Notes: generated by a model not told the origin, from the letters alone. A DNA stretch of 64,000 nucleotides from Pararheinheimera marina (GCF_042654345.1 NZ_JBHSGB010000005.1:1-64000), one strand, 5' to 3'; counted from the stretch's first letter, positions 8,412-17,541 are shown. Program-made: numbers and translations.

Positions 8412-8436
8412 GGGCGCAGCAAGCTACGCCCCTACG
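8412..8436 (+). repeat. REP-like palindrome with CTACG tail
   Basis: GGGCG...CGCCC inverted repeat followed by CTACG. It belongs to the same element family as copies at 8478, 27583, 30232 and 30295. This copy is degenerate in the loop, and a partial unit GGGCGCAGC precedes it at 8393. Confidence 0.5.
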
Positions 8437-8477
8437 ATGATAAAAATGTGTGGGCTACCACCAACCAACAAATTGGT

Positions 8478-8497
8478 GTAGGGGGGGTACCCCGCCC
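8478..8497 (-). repeat. REP-like palindrome, inverted copy
   Basis: GTAGGGGGGGTACCCCGCCC is the reverse-orientation form of the GGGCGGG...CCCGCCC-CTACG element. With the copy at 8412 it forms a head-to-head pair in the gap before the MATE gene, similar to paired REP/BIME units. Confidence 0.5.
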
Positions 8498-8524
8498 AGA
8501 TTACCAAATACAGAGATAACGAGA

Positions 8525-9898
8525 ATGACAGATTTAACCCAAGGGCCTGTCCATAAACACCTGGTCAGCATGGGCTTGCCGATGATGATTGGCATGCTGG
8601 TGCATAGCCTGTATTTGTTTGTCGATTTGTATTTTGTGTCGGCGCTGGGTGCCAGTGCGGTTGCCGCGGTAGGCGCCGGGGCGGCGCTGATGTTTTTGGT
8701 GATGGCGTTCAGCCAGGTGCTGGGCGTTGGTACGGTCAGTCTGATGGCGGTAGCGATTGGTGCCAAACGGCGGCGTAAAGCACGCCAGTTGTATCAGCAA
8801 GGCTTAACGCTGGCACTTGGCATGACGGTGCTGACGGCTCTGCTTGGGTTTGTCGGTATTGGCCACTATATGCAGCTGTTGTCGGACGATCCGGAGGTTC
8901 AGCGTCAGGGCTATGCCTTTTTGCAGGCCTATTTGCCGGGCTTGTGTATGGCGTATTTATCGACGGTATTAGGCTCGGGCCTGCGCTCTTTAGGCATTGT
9001 GAAACCTGCCATGCTGGTGCAGCTGGCCTCTGTCGGCTGCAATATTGTGCTGGCGCCGGTGTTGATTGCTGGCTGGGGCACAGGGCTGCCGCTGGGGGTG
9101 GCGGGTGCTGGCTTGGCCAGCACACTGTCCGGTATGTTGGGGTTTTACCTGCTGTATCGGTTTGTGCGGCGTGAGCAAAGCCCTATTGTGCGCGGTGCCA
9201 AGCCGACGCGTTTGTCTGCACGCTTGAGTAAACCTCTGCTAAAGGTGGGGTTTCCGGCCGGTGGTGAATACGGCATCATCTTTTTGTACAGCGCTTTTGT
9301 GTATTGGGTGATTGCCGATATGGGCACCGAAGTGCAGGCCGCTTTTGGTATTGGTTTACGTGTGGTGCAGGCACTGTCTTTGCCCGCTGTGGCGTTGTCC
9401 TTTGCGATACCGGCGGTGGCCGGGCAGAACTTCGGCGCTAAACGGCTGGACCGGGTTCGTCAGACCTTTGTGGCCGCGGCGCAAATCTCTTTTGGCCTGA
9501 TGGGCTGCGCTTTGCTGATGATGCAATGGCAGGCGGAACATCTGGTGGCGTTTTTCACCTCAGACATTGCGGTGATTGCGGCGGGTACCTTGTTTGTCAA
9601 AATCAGCTCCTGGAACTTCCTGACATCATCTTTGGTGCTGTGCTGCTCGGGCATGTTTCAGGCACTGGGTAACACCTTGCCTTCGTTGCTGGCGTCATTA
9701 AGCCGTTTGCTGCTGTTTATGGGCGCAGTGCTGTTATTGCAGCAACAAGCCGGTTTTTACGCCGAGCAAATCTGGTGGACTTCGGTGGTGACTGTACTGC
9801 TGCAGGGCGTGCTGGCGCTGTACTGGCTGGACCGGCAACTACGCAAACGTGGCATTGGACTGCTGGCCAACAGCACCCCTGCACAGGGGCGCGGGTAA
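8525..9898 (+). CDS. MATE-family multidrug efflux protein
   Basis: A 457-residue protein with twelve predicted helices arranged as two homologous bundles. The beginning MTDLTQGPVHKHLVSMGLPM, the LVHSLYLFVDLYFVSALGA segment and the second-half GFPAGGEYGIIFLYSAFVYW are typical of MATE transporters (TM1, TM1-2 and TM7). It exports cationic compounds by sodium or proton exchange in family members; the substrate here is unknown. The start at 8525 is supported by an AGATAACGAGA stretch before it and by family length. Earlier in-frame ATGs would run through the REP-like pair. Confidence 0.88.
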   Translation: MTDLTQGPVHKHLVSMGLPMMIGMLVHSLYLFVDLYFVSALGASAVAAVGAGAALMFLVMAFSQVLGVGTVSLMAVAIGAKRRRKARQLYQQGLTLALGMTVLTALLGFVGIGHYMQLLSDDPEVQRQGYAFLQAYLPGLCMAYLSTVLGSGLRSLGIVKPAMLVQLASVGCNIVLAPVLIAGWGTGLPLGVAGAGLASTLSGMLGFYLLYRFVRREQSPIVRGAKPTRLSARLSKPLLKVGFPAGGEYGIIFLYSAFVYWVIADMGTEVQAAFGIGLRVVQALSLPAVALSFAIPAVAGQNFGAKRLDRVRQTFVAAAQISFGLMGCALLMMQWQAEHLVAFFTSDIAVIAAGTLFVKISSWNFLTSSLVLCCSGMFQALGNTLPSLLASLSRLLLFMGAVLLLQQQAGFYAEQIWWTSVVTVLLQGVLALYWLDRQLRKRGIGLLANSTPAQGRG

Positions 9899-9916
9899 TC
9901 GCGCCGCAATTAGTGG

Positions 9917-10627
9917 CTACTCTGCTGTCTTCAGCGCCTGCACAATGGCAGGGCGGATCAGTGCTTCCATCACCAGGTAACCGGCCTTGTTCGGGTGCAC
10001 CTTATCTTCTGCAGTGGTGTAGTCAGGCACCTTTAAACCGCCTTCACCGTCAACCAAGGCGCTGTAATAGTCGACATAGGCCAACTGATGTTCAGCCGCG
10101 TAGTTTTTAATTTTCTGGTTTAGTGCCTGGATATCCTGTACTGGCTGTATGCCCTGACGCCACGGAAAAGAGCTGGCAGGCAACACAGAACACAAGATCA
10201 CTCTGGCCCCATGCAGCTGCGCCAGTTCCGCCATCGAATAGATATTGCCAGCGGTGCTGTCCAGACTGACCGGACCGCTGTTTTGCGCCAGATCGTTGGT
10301 GCCAGCCAGGATCACCACCACTTTGGGGTTCAGTGCAATCACATCGTCGCGAAAGCGCAGCAGCATTTGATGGCTGACCTGGCCGCCGATACCGCGGCCG
10401 ATATAGCCGTGGCTGGCAAAAAATTCCGGGTGTTTGACCGGCCAGAGTTCGGTAATAGAATCGCCCATAAAGACCACGCGCTGTTCACCCGTTGCCGGTT
10501 GGCCTAACTGCGCATTGGCCTGCTGGTATTTGGCATGGTTGGCATAACCGCTGACTGAAAATGGTCCGTTTGCTGCTGCCATACTGGTCACAAAAATTAA
10601 GGGTAAACAGGCGATAGCTTTTCTCAC
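9917..10627 (-). CDS. Secreted SGNH/GDSL hydrolase
   Basis: A 236-residue protein with a signal peptide (about 1-19, ending MAAANG). It carries the SGNH blocks: MGDSITELWP (Ser in GDS, about 55), the IGRGIGGQ Gly block, AGTNDLAQ (Asn, about 110) and DKVHPN near the C-terminus (Asp/His of the triad). Family members are esterases or acetyl-hydrolases acting on carbohydrates or lipids, here presumably in the periplasm. It converges with the MATE gene. The 10628-10871 gap upstream holds its promoter region and no other feature I can name. Confidence 0.85.
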   Translation of the reverse strand: MRKAIACLPLIFVTSMAAANGPFSVSGYANHAKYQQANAQLGQPATGEQRVVFMGDSITELWPVKHPEFFASHGYIGRGIGGQVSHQMLLRFRDDVIALNPKVVVILAGTNDLAQNSGPVSLDSTAGNIYSMAELAQLHGARVILCSVLPASSFPWRQGIQPVQDIQALNQKIKNYAAEHQLAYVDYYSALVDGEGGLKVPDYTTAEDKVHPNKAGYLVMEALIRPAIVQALKTAE

Positions 10628-10871
10628 GACAAAACCCCATAAGGCAAGTTATTGAATGTTATTTCAATTTTTCAGGTATCTTGACCAATGTCAATGCCAC
10701 TTATGTTGTAGCGCAGTGATAGACGCTAAACGAGTGCAATGGGCCTAAAGGGGAGTGCGATATATGAAATTCGCAGCGATTCAGAAGCCGTTCTACTGAT
10801 GGAGCCGACAAGAAGAGGCGCGCAACCAGATAAATCCTCTTATTGAACAGTCTTACTGACAAGGTGTTGCT

Positions 10872-11258
10872 ATGAAATATTTCCTCGTACTTTGTTTTAT
10901 GGTGTTCTGCGCAGCCGCGCAGTCTGACGATGCAGATGGTCTTTCGAATAAAGTACTTAATCAGTACTTTAAGGATGAACTGAACTACGAAGCGTATTTC
11001 AGTAAATTTAAAACTGCTTTGTTAGCTGGCGATAAGCAACGGCTGGCATCACTGAATTTATATTTCAGCGCTAAGCCCGCCATTGAAATGCTGGATACCA
11101 ACGCTGAAGCCAAACTTGTGCTGGAGCACGCTAAGGATTGCAGCCGATTGTCAAATTGGAAAAAAGCCAAAGCATCTTATTGCGTATTTCGGTTTGTCGT
11201 GGCGGCAATTTGCGGTGACGTTTTGTACTTCATTTTTGAAGCATGGCTCGAACAGTAG
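10872..11258 (+). CDS. Hypothetical exported protein
   Basis: A 128-residue protein with a clear signal peptide (MKYFLVLCFMVFCAAAQS, cleavage about residue 17). The mature part is helical and charged to about residue 90, then a hydrophobic C-terminal stretch (YCVFRFVVAAICGDVLYFIF) follows. No family is recognised. It is an isolated gene beside the left end of the metal island, and its composition is more AT-rich than the backbone genes to its left, so it may be acquired. Confidence 0.5.
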   Translation: MKYFLVLCFMVFCAAAQSDDADGLSNKVLNQYFKDELNYEAYFSKFKTALLAGDKQRLASLNLYFSAKPAIEMLDTNAEAKLVLEHAKDCSRLSNWKKAKASYCVFRFVVAAICGDVLYFIFEAWLEQ

Positions 11259-11351
11259 GTGAGCCTATAGTCAGGCTCGCTCGCGAGATTGAGTGCGAGA
11301 ATTAGAAGGGGTTAACGATCTGAAGCAACAACTGGCCGTGCGTATGATCTA

Positions 11352-11433
11352 AGTCACAAACTTAATTAAAATGACTTATCGGTATTTGGCTATAGAATAG
11401 TCAAAAGTCACAATCTTAATTAAGTTTGTGACT
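11352..11433. repeat. 18-bp perfect inverted repeat with an internal direct copy
   Basis: AGTCACAAACTTAATTAA at 11352-11369 is exactly complementary to TTAATTAAGTTTGTGACT at 11416-11433. A third, one-mismatch direct copy, AGTCACAATCTTAATTAA, lies at 11406-11423 and overlaps the right arm. The arrangement suggests a small non-autonomous element end or solo footprint, and it lies just left of the metal island. No transposase is associated. Confidence 0.6.
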
Positions 11434-11449
11434 CACCGAAACGCATAAC

Positions 11450-11477
11450 CAAAAGGGCCGAAAGGCCCTTTTGTTTT
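11450..11477. terminator. Bidirectional-type rho-independent terminator
   Basis: The stem AAAAGGGCC/GGCCCTTTT with a GAAA tetraloop is followed by GTTTT. The A-tract on the left gives a U-tract when read on the minus strand, so it could terminate the metal ATPase transcript (minus) as well as plus-strand transcripts. Confidence 0.75.
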
Positions 11478-11527
11478 AATGATTTATCCAATATGTATAT
11501 GTCGACCTTAATATTGAGTGATGGGTA

Positions 11528-13546
11528 TTATTCCGCGATGTTTTTGGTTGGGGTATAAGCCAGCAGGCGCAGGGCATTAAACACGACAATCAGTGTTGAG
11601 CCTTCATGTACTGCGACAGCTGCACCGATGCTCAGCCCCATTATGGTTGCAGGCACCAGCAATGCAACGACACCAAGGCTGACAAACACATTCTGCAGAA
11701 TAATGCGCCGGGTGCGGCGGCTCAAATCGACAGCGAAAGGCAGATGGCGTAAATCGTCTGCCATCAGGGCAACATCTGCGGTTTCCAGTGCTACATCAGA
11801 GCCTGCGGCGCCCATTGCAATGCCGACACTGGCATTAGCCATGGCCGGCGCATCATTAACACCATCGCCAACCATGGCAACCTGAGTTGTTTCGCGTAAC
11901 TTACGGATCGCAGAGACTTTATCCTGTGGCATTAAGTCACCCCATGCTTCATCCAGGCCAACCTCTGTCGCCACGGCCTCTGCAACCTGCTGATTATCAC
12001 CGGAGATCATAATCATTCTTGAGATACCCAATTGTCGCAAGGTTGCCAGCGCCGCTTTAGCGGCAGGGCGAGGTGTATCCATCAGGCCGATTGCGCCTAA
12101 ATCGCGGTCACCATGGCGTATTGCCATAACTGTACGCCCATTGTTACGCAAAGCATTAATGGCTTCTGTTGTCTGTGGGTTGAGTGGTGCGATAGCTTGA
12201 CCGGTTTCTTCATTACCAAACATTTTGGCTTTGCCAATCCAGGCGGTTTTTCCATCCAGTTGTGCGCTGACCCCCAAACCGGCAAAGCTTTGCAGGTTTT
12301 CTGCCTGGGTAAGTTCTCTGCCGGCCAGCCGTTTGCTCGCATCACGGGTGATTGCTGCCGCCAGCGGATGGTCACTCAACGCTTCTACTGCGACGGCAAC
12401 ACGTAGTAGTTCTTCTTCTGATACACCTTGTGCCACAACAATATCAGTAATATGTGGGCGCCCTTCTGTCAGCGTGCCGGTTTTATCAAACGCCATGGCG
12501 GTTAGTGCGCCCAGCTCTTCCAATGGTGCGCCGCCTTTAATTAATACGCCGCCACGGGCAGCTCTGGCGATACCGGATAAGACAGCACTTGGTGTGGCAA
12601 TGGCCAGTGCACAGGGGCTGGCGGCAACCAGTACCGCCATGGCACGGTAAAAACTATCGCGGAAAGGCTCGTCAATAACGACCCAGGCAAACAGCAATAT
12701 CACGACCAGTCCCAGTACGGCGGGCACAAAAATACGCTCGAATTTATCGGTAAAGCGTTGAGTAGGGGACTTGCGTATCTCTGCTTCGCTCACCATCTTG
12801 ACCACACGGGCCAGAGCGGAATCGCTGGAGCGGCTGGTCACTTCTATCTCAATGGCTCCGCCACCATTTATGGTACCGGCGAACACTTTGCTGGCGGCTT
12901 CTATAGAATCCGGGCGCTTGCGGGCAAACTCCGGATCATCAACCGGGTGTTTATCAACCGGAATACTTTCCCCGGTAACCGGCGCCTGGTTAATGCTGCT
13001 GGTGCCTTTAATCAGAAAACCGTCTGCAGGCAGGCGTTCGTTGGGGCGAACGACCACAATATCGCCCACTTCCAATGCTTCTACCGGAATTTCCAGCAGT
13101 TGCTCATTACGGCGAACCATCGCTGTTTTAGGGGCCAGCTCCGCCAGTGCTTCGATAGCCCGTTTAGCTCTGCCCATGGCGTAGTGTTCCAGCGCATGTC
13201 CCAGACTAAACAAGAACAATAACAAGGCACCTTCAGCCCAGGCACCCAAAGCAGCCGCACCAGCCGCCGCAACCAGCATCAAGGTGTCAATTTCAAAACG
13301 TTTATGGCGAAGGTTTTCAATGGCTTCACGCAGGGTAAAAAAGCCACCGAAAAAATAGGCGCTAAGGTAACAGATAAAAGGTAGCCAGGCAGGCGTACTT
13401 GCTGACACTTTACCGATAATAAAACCAGCCGCCAGCATCAAACCGCTCGCGAGTGCAAACAGAAGCTCGGTATTTTTTCCTAAAAAACTGGCATGTGAAT
13501 GCGGCTCTGTCTCGGAATGAGAGTGATCTTTATGTTTATCGCTCAT
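11528..13546 (-). CDS. P1B-4-type heavy-metal transporting ATPase
   Basis: A 672-residue P-type ATPase. A His-rich N-terminal tail (HKDHSHSETEPHSH) replaces a full HMA domain. Visible motifs are TGES in the actuator domain, the transmembrane metal motif SPCALAI (Cys312), the phosphorylated Asp354 in DKTGTLTEG, the hinge GDGVNDAPA, and HEGSTLIVVFNALRL in the last helix. SPC plus HEG(G/S)T is the signature of the P1B-4 group (CoaT/CtpD-like), linked to Co, Zn, Cd, Ni or Fe export. Zn/Cd pumps of the CadA/ZntA type have CPC instead. An AAGGAG site precedes the ATG. A G-tract palindrome, matched by one in front of the island's RcnR-like repressor gene, overlaps its promoter. Confidence 0.9.
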   Translation of the reverse strand: MSDKHKDHSHSETEPHSHASFLGKNTELLFALASGLMLAAGFIIGKVSASTPAWLPFICYLSAYFFGGFFTLREAIENLRHKRFEIDTLMLVAAAGAAALGAWAEGALLLFLFSLGHALEHYAMGRAKRAIEALAELAPKTAMVRRNEQLLEIPVEALEVGDIVVVRPNERLPADGFLIKGTSSINQAPVTGESIPVDKHPVDDPEFARKRPDSIEAASKVFAGTINGGGAIEIEVTSRSSDSALARVVKMVSEAEIRKSPTQRFTDKFERIFVPAVLGLVVILLFAWVVIDEPFRDSFYRAMAVLVAASPCALAIATPSAVLSGIARAARGGVLIKGGAPLEELGALTAMAFDKTGTLTEGRPHITDIVVAQGVSEEELLRVAVAVEALSDHPLAAAITRDASKRLAGRELTQAENLQSFAGLGVSAQLDGKTAWIGKAKMFGNEETGQAIAPLNPQTTEAINALRNNGRTVMAIRHGDRDLGAIGLMDTPRPAAKAALATLRQLGISRMIMISGDNQQVAEAVATEVGLDEAWGDLMPQDKVSAIRKLRETTQVAMVGDGVNDAPAMANASVGIAMGAAGSDVALETADVALMADDLRHLPFAVDLSRRTRRIILQNVFVSLGVVALLVPATIMGLSIGAAVAVHEGSTLIVVFNALRLLAYTPTKNIAE

Positions 13547-13572
13547 ATCGGCTCCTTATATCTCACCTTTAT

Positions 13573-13590
13573 ACTATACCCCAGTATAGT
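13573..13590. promoter_or_regulatory. Predicted RcnR/CsoR-type operator of the metal ATPase
   Basis: ACTATACCCCAGTATAGT is a near-palindrome around a C/G tract. Read toward the ATPase gene it gives TATACTGGGGTATAGT, close to the TACT-G-tract-AGTA type of site known for RcnR. It also contains the likely -10 (TATACT), so a bound repressor would block transcription. A matching site precedes the repressor gene at 20020-20042. Confidence 0.65.
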
Positions 13591-13628
13591 AGTTGCTATT
13601 TTGAGCAGGATCAATTGCTGAGCAGATT

Positions 13629-15329
13629 TTATTTATACGCTGATAGATCATTCTGGCACTGGCTAAACAATTCAAGTTGTGTTTCTCGCATCGTGGTTTG
13701 TACGTTAAATATTGCCAGCAGGGTATGAAAAAGGTTGTCGTGGCTGGCTTTCTGTTCTGTCTGCTGCTGTATACATGAGGTGTTTACCTTTTGACCTGTG
13801 ATGTAGTTTTCGGACATCCACCATAGCAGTGGTATATGTGTCTGAGCTGTGGGAGCCATCCAGTACGGTAGCCCATGCAGGTAAATGCCATTTTCGCCCA
13901 GCGATTCCCCATGATCTGAAATATACAGCATGGCAGTTTGATAGTCCTTGGCCGCTGACAGCTGATTGATAACGGTAGCCAGCAACTGGTCGGTTGCAAT
14001 AATGCTGTTATCATACGCATTGATCACATCTTGCAGTGAACACAACTGTAGTTGCTTGTTTTGACATTCCGGCACAAAAGCTTTGTCGGTTATTGCACTG
14101 CGCCGGTAATACTCCGGGCCATGACTGCCCAGTTGATGAAGCACGATCAGGCGATCTTTTGGGGCGGTATTAGCCTTGCTAAGGTAAACCGGTAGCCGCT
14201 CGGTGAGTACACTGTCCAGACACTGGCCTCTGTCACAGCTGGAGTGATTTTGTTGCTCAAATAAAAACTCTGACGGTACGCGGTCGCACACGCCTTTGCA
14301 GCCTGAGTTATTATCAAGCCAAGACACTTCAACACCGGCGTGTTGCAGTATATCCAGAACATTACTGCTGTTTTTGGCAGTGCTTTCTATATAGTCAGTA
14401 CGCGACAGAGCCGAAAACATACAAGGTAAAGAGTGAGCCGTAGCCGTACCGCATGATGACGCTTGTTTAAAGCTATATACAGGCAGTGCACTGAGCAGTG
14501 GGGTGGTATTTCTGACATAACCATTTAGCCCAAAGTGATCGGCTCTGGCTGTTTCTCCGACCACCAAAACAATCAGCTTGGGTTTTGTCGAGGACGTTGC
14601 CGCAGGTAGCTGTTTGGCATCGAGACCAAGCTGATTAAAACTGACCGGAAATGCCGTTTTACGGATGTTATTGGCCAACGATACGGTGGCTGACAGGGTG
14701 CTGACGGGCAGTGCCAGATAACGTACTTCGCGGAAGTTGCGAAAAAAAGGCGCTAACTGTGAGTAATTGATTGTAACAATACTGAGCAGCGTTAGTATAA
14801 TCAGCAGTATTGCCGCCAGCCAGTGCAGTAAAAAGCGTTTGTTGCGCACTATTTTGGTTCGGATAACGGTAACCGCCAGCAATGGAAACAGCATCAGCTT
14901 GGTTAATTGCCACAACATCCCGCCAGACAACAACCCTTGTGCTTCAGCCGGATCGGTTTCCAGTGCATTTTGCAGCATACTTTTATCAATGACGACACCG
15001 TAACTGGTATTAAAATACAGTGCGGTTGAGCCCAGCAGAAACAGCAATAAAAATACCGGCTTTTGTACAGGCCGGAAGCTGAACAAGGTGAGTAACAGAA
15101 AATTCAGTAAGAATAATAATGATACAAGACTGAGTTGTAATGAATACTGGCCTGCTGCCCTGGCTTGTATGGCATCGAAAAAGGGCGTGTTCAGTAGTAG
15201 GGTCATTGCCAAAGCGCCGACAAAAGCAAACCAGAGCGGATGCCATAGTGGCGAGCTATGGTTAAATGCTATGGTTTGCCGGGGCAGGGGTACTGTTTGC
15301 AAATGTGCGGTGGGCGTTAGGTCTGACAT
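13629..15329 (-). CDS. EptA/MCR-type phosphoethanolamine-lipid A transferase (island copy)
   Basis: A 566-residue inner-membrane enzyme with five N-terminal helices and a periplasmic alkaline-phosphatase-fold domain. Catalytic signatures are GETARADHFGLNGY (metal-ligand Glu), the nucleophile Thr in SSCGTATAHSLPCMFS, LGSHGPEYYRR and SDHGESLGENG (Asp/His metal ligands). Paired cysteines (SGCKGVCD, CDRGQC) match the disulfides of EptA/MCR enzymes. It adds phosphoethanolamine to lipid A phosphates, which lowers polymyxin binding in characterised homologues. A closely similar paralogue lies at 50172-51845. A PmrA-type box precedes this gene. Its place in a metal-resistance island suggests horizontal acquisition. 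Activity is inferred, not shown. Confidence 0.9.
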   Translation of the reverse strand: MSDLTPTAHLQTVPLPRQTIAFNHSSPLWHPLWFAFVGALAMTLLLNTPFFDAIQARAAGQYSLQLSLVSLLFLLNFLLLTLFSFRPVQKPVFLLLFLLGSTALYFNTSYGVVIDKSMLQNALETDPAEAQGLLSGGMLWQLTKLMLFPLLAVTVIRTKIVRNKRFLLHWLAAILLIILTLLSIVTINYSQLAPFFRNFREVRYLALPVSTLSATVSLANNIRKTAFPVSFNQLGLDAKQLPAATSSTKPKLIVLVVGETARADHFGLNGYVRNTTPLLSALPVYSFKQASSCGTATAHSLPCMFSALSRTDYIESTAKNSSNVLDILQHAGVEVSWLDNNSGCKGVCDRVPSEFLFEQQNHSSCDRGQCLDSVLTERLPVYLSKANTAPKDRLIVLHQLGSHGPEYYRRSAITDKAFVPECQNKQLQLCSLQDVINAYDNSIIATDQLLATVINQLSAAKDYQTAMLYISDHGESLGENGIYLHGLPYWMAPTAQTHIPLLWWMSENYITGQKVNTSCIQQQTEQKASHDNLFHTLLAIFNVQTTMRETQLELFSQCQNDLSAYK

Positions 15330-15376
15330 AAGCTTTCCATAAGCTACTGATATGCAACGCAGCTTATGGGGCGGTT

Positions 15377-15393
15377 CTTAAGAAATGCTTAAA
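15377..15393 (-). promoter_or_regulatory. PmrA-type response-regulator box before island eptA
   Basis: Read toward eptA the sequence is TTTAAG-CATTT-CTTAAG, a perfect match to YTTAAK-N5-YTTAAK. It ends 47 bases before the eptA ATG. A -10-like CATATC follows about 23 bases further on. The spacer CATTT is identical to that of the box before the backbone PAP2-eptA operon. Confidence 0.75.
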
Positions 15394-15435
15394 TTCCTGT
15401 GGATCCTTAACAAAATATTGCTGCTACCTATAGCA

Positions 15436-15456
15436 GAAAGCCCTTTAAGGGCTTTC
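15436..15456 (-). terminator. Hairpin at end of island LTA-synthase-like gene
   Basis: The 8-base stem GAAAGCCC/GGGCTTTC includes the stop codon of the gene. No convincing U-tract follows, so it may be an attenuating or mRNA-end hairpin rather than a full terminator. Confidence 0.35.
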
Positions 15457-17433
15457 ACAAGGGATATCATCGTTGTATTTACGTTCACGATACAGGTAAG
15501 AAGGGAGTTGTACCTGTGCTAAAGCCTGCTGTTGTTGCAAGGGGCTTACCGCTTCTTCAGAGAGCGTTAATTGCTGGTGTTCACGATTATAGTTGGCACT
15601 AACCGCCTTACCATCGGGTTTCAGAATAGTAAGTTTATCCTCTGTCATCAGGGCAAACAGATTGTCAAACTGTATCAGAGCCCGCCCAGAACTGGTACTG
15701 TCCAGCAGCAGATCACGTCCCGTCATCGGGTGACATGACGATATCCCTGCCATGCTAAGCAGAGTGGGAGCCAGATCAATCTGACTACTTAAGGTTGTGA
15801 GTATTTCAGGCTGAGTGTCTGCGCCCAGAATTAGTCCTGGAATGCGAAACTTTTCCACCGGGATCAGGTTACTGCCATAGACCCTGTTATCATGATCTGC
15901 TACCACCAGAAACAGCGTATCCTGCCAATAAGGGCTTTTCATTGCTTGCTCAAAAAAGCGGCCCATTGACCAGTCTGCATATTTCACTGCATTGTAAGCC
16001 GTATTTTTAGGCTCTTGGTATAGTGAAATCCGGCCGTCCGGGAATTCGAAAGGTTCATGATTGCTAGAGGAAAAGATCAGGCTGAAAAACGGTTGCTGCT
16101 GTTGATGTAGGGTCAATAACTGCTGATGTGCAGTTCTGAACAAGTCTTCATCGCTGGCTCCCCAACTACCTACCAGCACCGGATTATTGATTTTAGGTAA
16201 ATCCACAATCTCCTGAAAACCATTGCCGGTAAAAAAGCTACGCATATTATCAAAGTGTGCTTCGCCACCATAAATAAACTGAGTGTGGTAGCCCTGTTTT
16301 TTTAAGATGGATGCCAGAGTGGTAAAACCTTGCTGACTGTTTGACAGCTTTACCGTGCTTTGGGCCGGTGTCGGCATAAAGCCGGCAACAACCGCTTCAA
16401 TACCGCGAACTGAGCGAGTACCGGTAGCATACAGATTGTCAAACCAGATGCCTTGCTGTTTCAGCTGTTCCAGCTCTGGAGTGACCGGTGCGCCGCCGAG
16501 TGATTCAACAAAGGTGGCGCCCTGGCTTTCCATCAACACTATTACTATGTTCAGCGGTTTATTACGCTGTTTTACGGCTTGTTGCCAGTGTAAGGTTGGG
16601 TATTCTGCATTATTAAAATCATATTGCTGCAGCCAGGGCCAGTTAAGGCTTAAATTCAGCATTTGTGTCTCTGGCAGTTTACCGTACATTTCGTTGGAGC
16701 GGGCTTCATGTTTGAGGTTATACAAGGCAAATAAAACCGAATAGCCCGAGTTGATGACCAGCGAATTCACCATAGCATCAGAGGTAATTGCAAACAGCGC
16801 CGGGTTAGCAGGGCGGTGTGCTGTAGTGGAACGGATGCCGGCAAATACCATAAAAACCACCAGGGGCCACAGTAGTAAATGCTGGCGCAGTGGCCATACC
16901 TGCAATGTGTGCTTCGGTAGCCTTAGCGCCCGGTGCAGCAGTAGAGCGGCTGCGACAGTTAACACGGTTCCTGCCACCAGTGGCAATCGGAAGCCATGCC
17001 ATAAGGTAGAGAAAACTTCTTTCGGGTATTTCAGATACTCAATGTACAAGCGGTTTGGCCGTATATCGTACTGCTGAATAAAGGCGGGGGTGGATAGTTC
17101 GATAAATGCAATAAGGATTAAACCCGTCAGGCACCACCAATAGCTAAAACGGAACCAGCTGTGCTGTAATCCCGGACGCGCCCAGCACAGCGACAACAGA
17201 ACGGGTATTGCAGACCAGATACAAAGTAGAATCACATCGGCCCGGATCCCCTGCAGGAATATCATGTCCAGTTGGTCTGTAGGCGCTACCCTGTCATATA
17301 GCCACAGCACCAGACCGAGCCGGGCCGCACTTAATAGTACCAACCCGATAAGAATCATACGTAGTAAATAGGTGTAGGGACCGCATGTGACTTGAGGTAA
17401 CACAGGGAATGTTGTTACTGACCGGTTGCTCAT
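15445..17433 (-). CDS. LTA synthase/MdoB-like phosphoglycerol transferase (island copy)
   Basis: An inner-membrane sulfatase-fold enzyme of about 662 residues from the ATG at 17433; a GTG at 17466 is an alternative. Five N-terminal helices are followed by an extracytoplasmic catalytic domain. Its metal-site blocks are VLMESQGATFVESLGG (Glu), the nucleophile Thr in ATGTRSVRGIEAVV, SSNHEPFEFP and VADHDNRVYG. The family (COG1368) transfers phosphoglycerol from phosphatidylglycerol to polymers or periplasmic glucans and releases diacylglycerol. The divergent neighbour is diacylglycerol kinase, which would recycle that product. Long stretches are identical by eye to the backbone paralogue at 47375-49384. 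The gene shares a PmrA-type box with dgkA. The true acceptor in this organism is unknown. Confidence 0.85.
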   Translation of the reverse strand: MSNRSVTTFPVLPQVTCGPYTYLLRMILIGLVLLSAARLGLVLWLYDRVAPTDQLDMIFLQGIRADVILLCIWSAIPVLLSLCWARPGLQHSWFRFSYWWCLTGLILIAFIELSTPAFIQQYDIRPNRLYIEYLKYPKEVFSTLWHGFRLPLVAGTVLTVAAALLLHRALRLPKHTLQVWPLRQHLLLWPLVVFMVFAGIRSTTAHRPANPALFAITSDAMVNSLVINSGYSVLFALYNLKHEARSNEMYGKLPETQMLNLSLNWPWLQQYDFNNAEYPTLHWQQAVKQRNKPLNIVIVLMESQGATFVESLGGAPVTPELEQLKQQGIWFDNLYATGTRSVRGIEAVVAGFMPTPAQSTVKLSNSQQGFTTLASILKKQGYHTQFIYGGEAHFDNMRSFFTGNGFQEIVDLPKINNPVLVGSWGASDEDLFRTAHQQLLTLHQQQQPFFSLIFSSSNHEPFEFPDGRISLYQEPKNTAYNAVKYADWSMGRFFEQAMKSPYWQDTLFLVVADHDNRVYGSNLIPVEKFRIPGLILGADTQPEILTTLSSQIDLAPTLLSMAGISSCHPMTGRDLLLDSTSSGRALIQFDNLFALMTEDKLTILKPDGKAVSANYNREHQQLTLSEEAVSPLQQQQALAQVQLPSYLYRERKYNDDIPCESP

Positions 17434-17484
17434 CGATGCTCGCTGTACTGCCAGGTAAAGTTGCACTGAGCCTAACGGACAATG

Positions 17485-17501
17485 CTTAAGGCTTTCTTAA
17501 G
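17485..17501. promoter_or_regulatory. PmrA-type box between island LTA-synthase-like gene and dgkA
   Basis: CTTAAG-GCTTT-CTTAAG is a perfect YTTAAK-N5-YTTAAK repeat. Because CTTAAG is its own complement, it reads equally well toward both divergent genes. The backbone dgkA/LTA-synthase-like pair has the same arrangement at 47311. Confidence 0.75.
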
Positions 17502-17541
17502 ACTGGGCTATTAAGCTGTCGCCAACAATAGAGGGGGGCAT

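Noticed and set aside
10872..11258. Frameshifted gene because of the hydrophobic C-terminus
   Set aside because: The single frame is uninterrupted with a normal signal peptide, and there is no family to show that the end is in the wrong frame.
11528..13546. CadA/ZntA-type (P1B-2) Zn/Cd ATPase
   Set aside because: The membrane motif is SPC rather than CPC, and HEGST is present in the last helix, which points to P1B-4.
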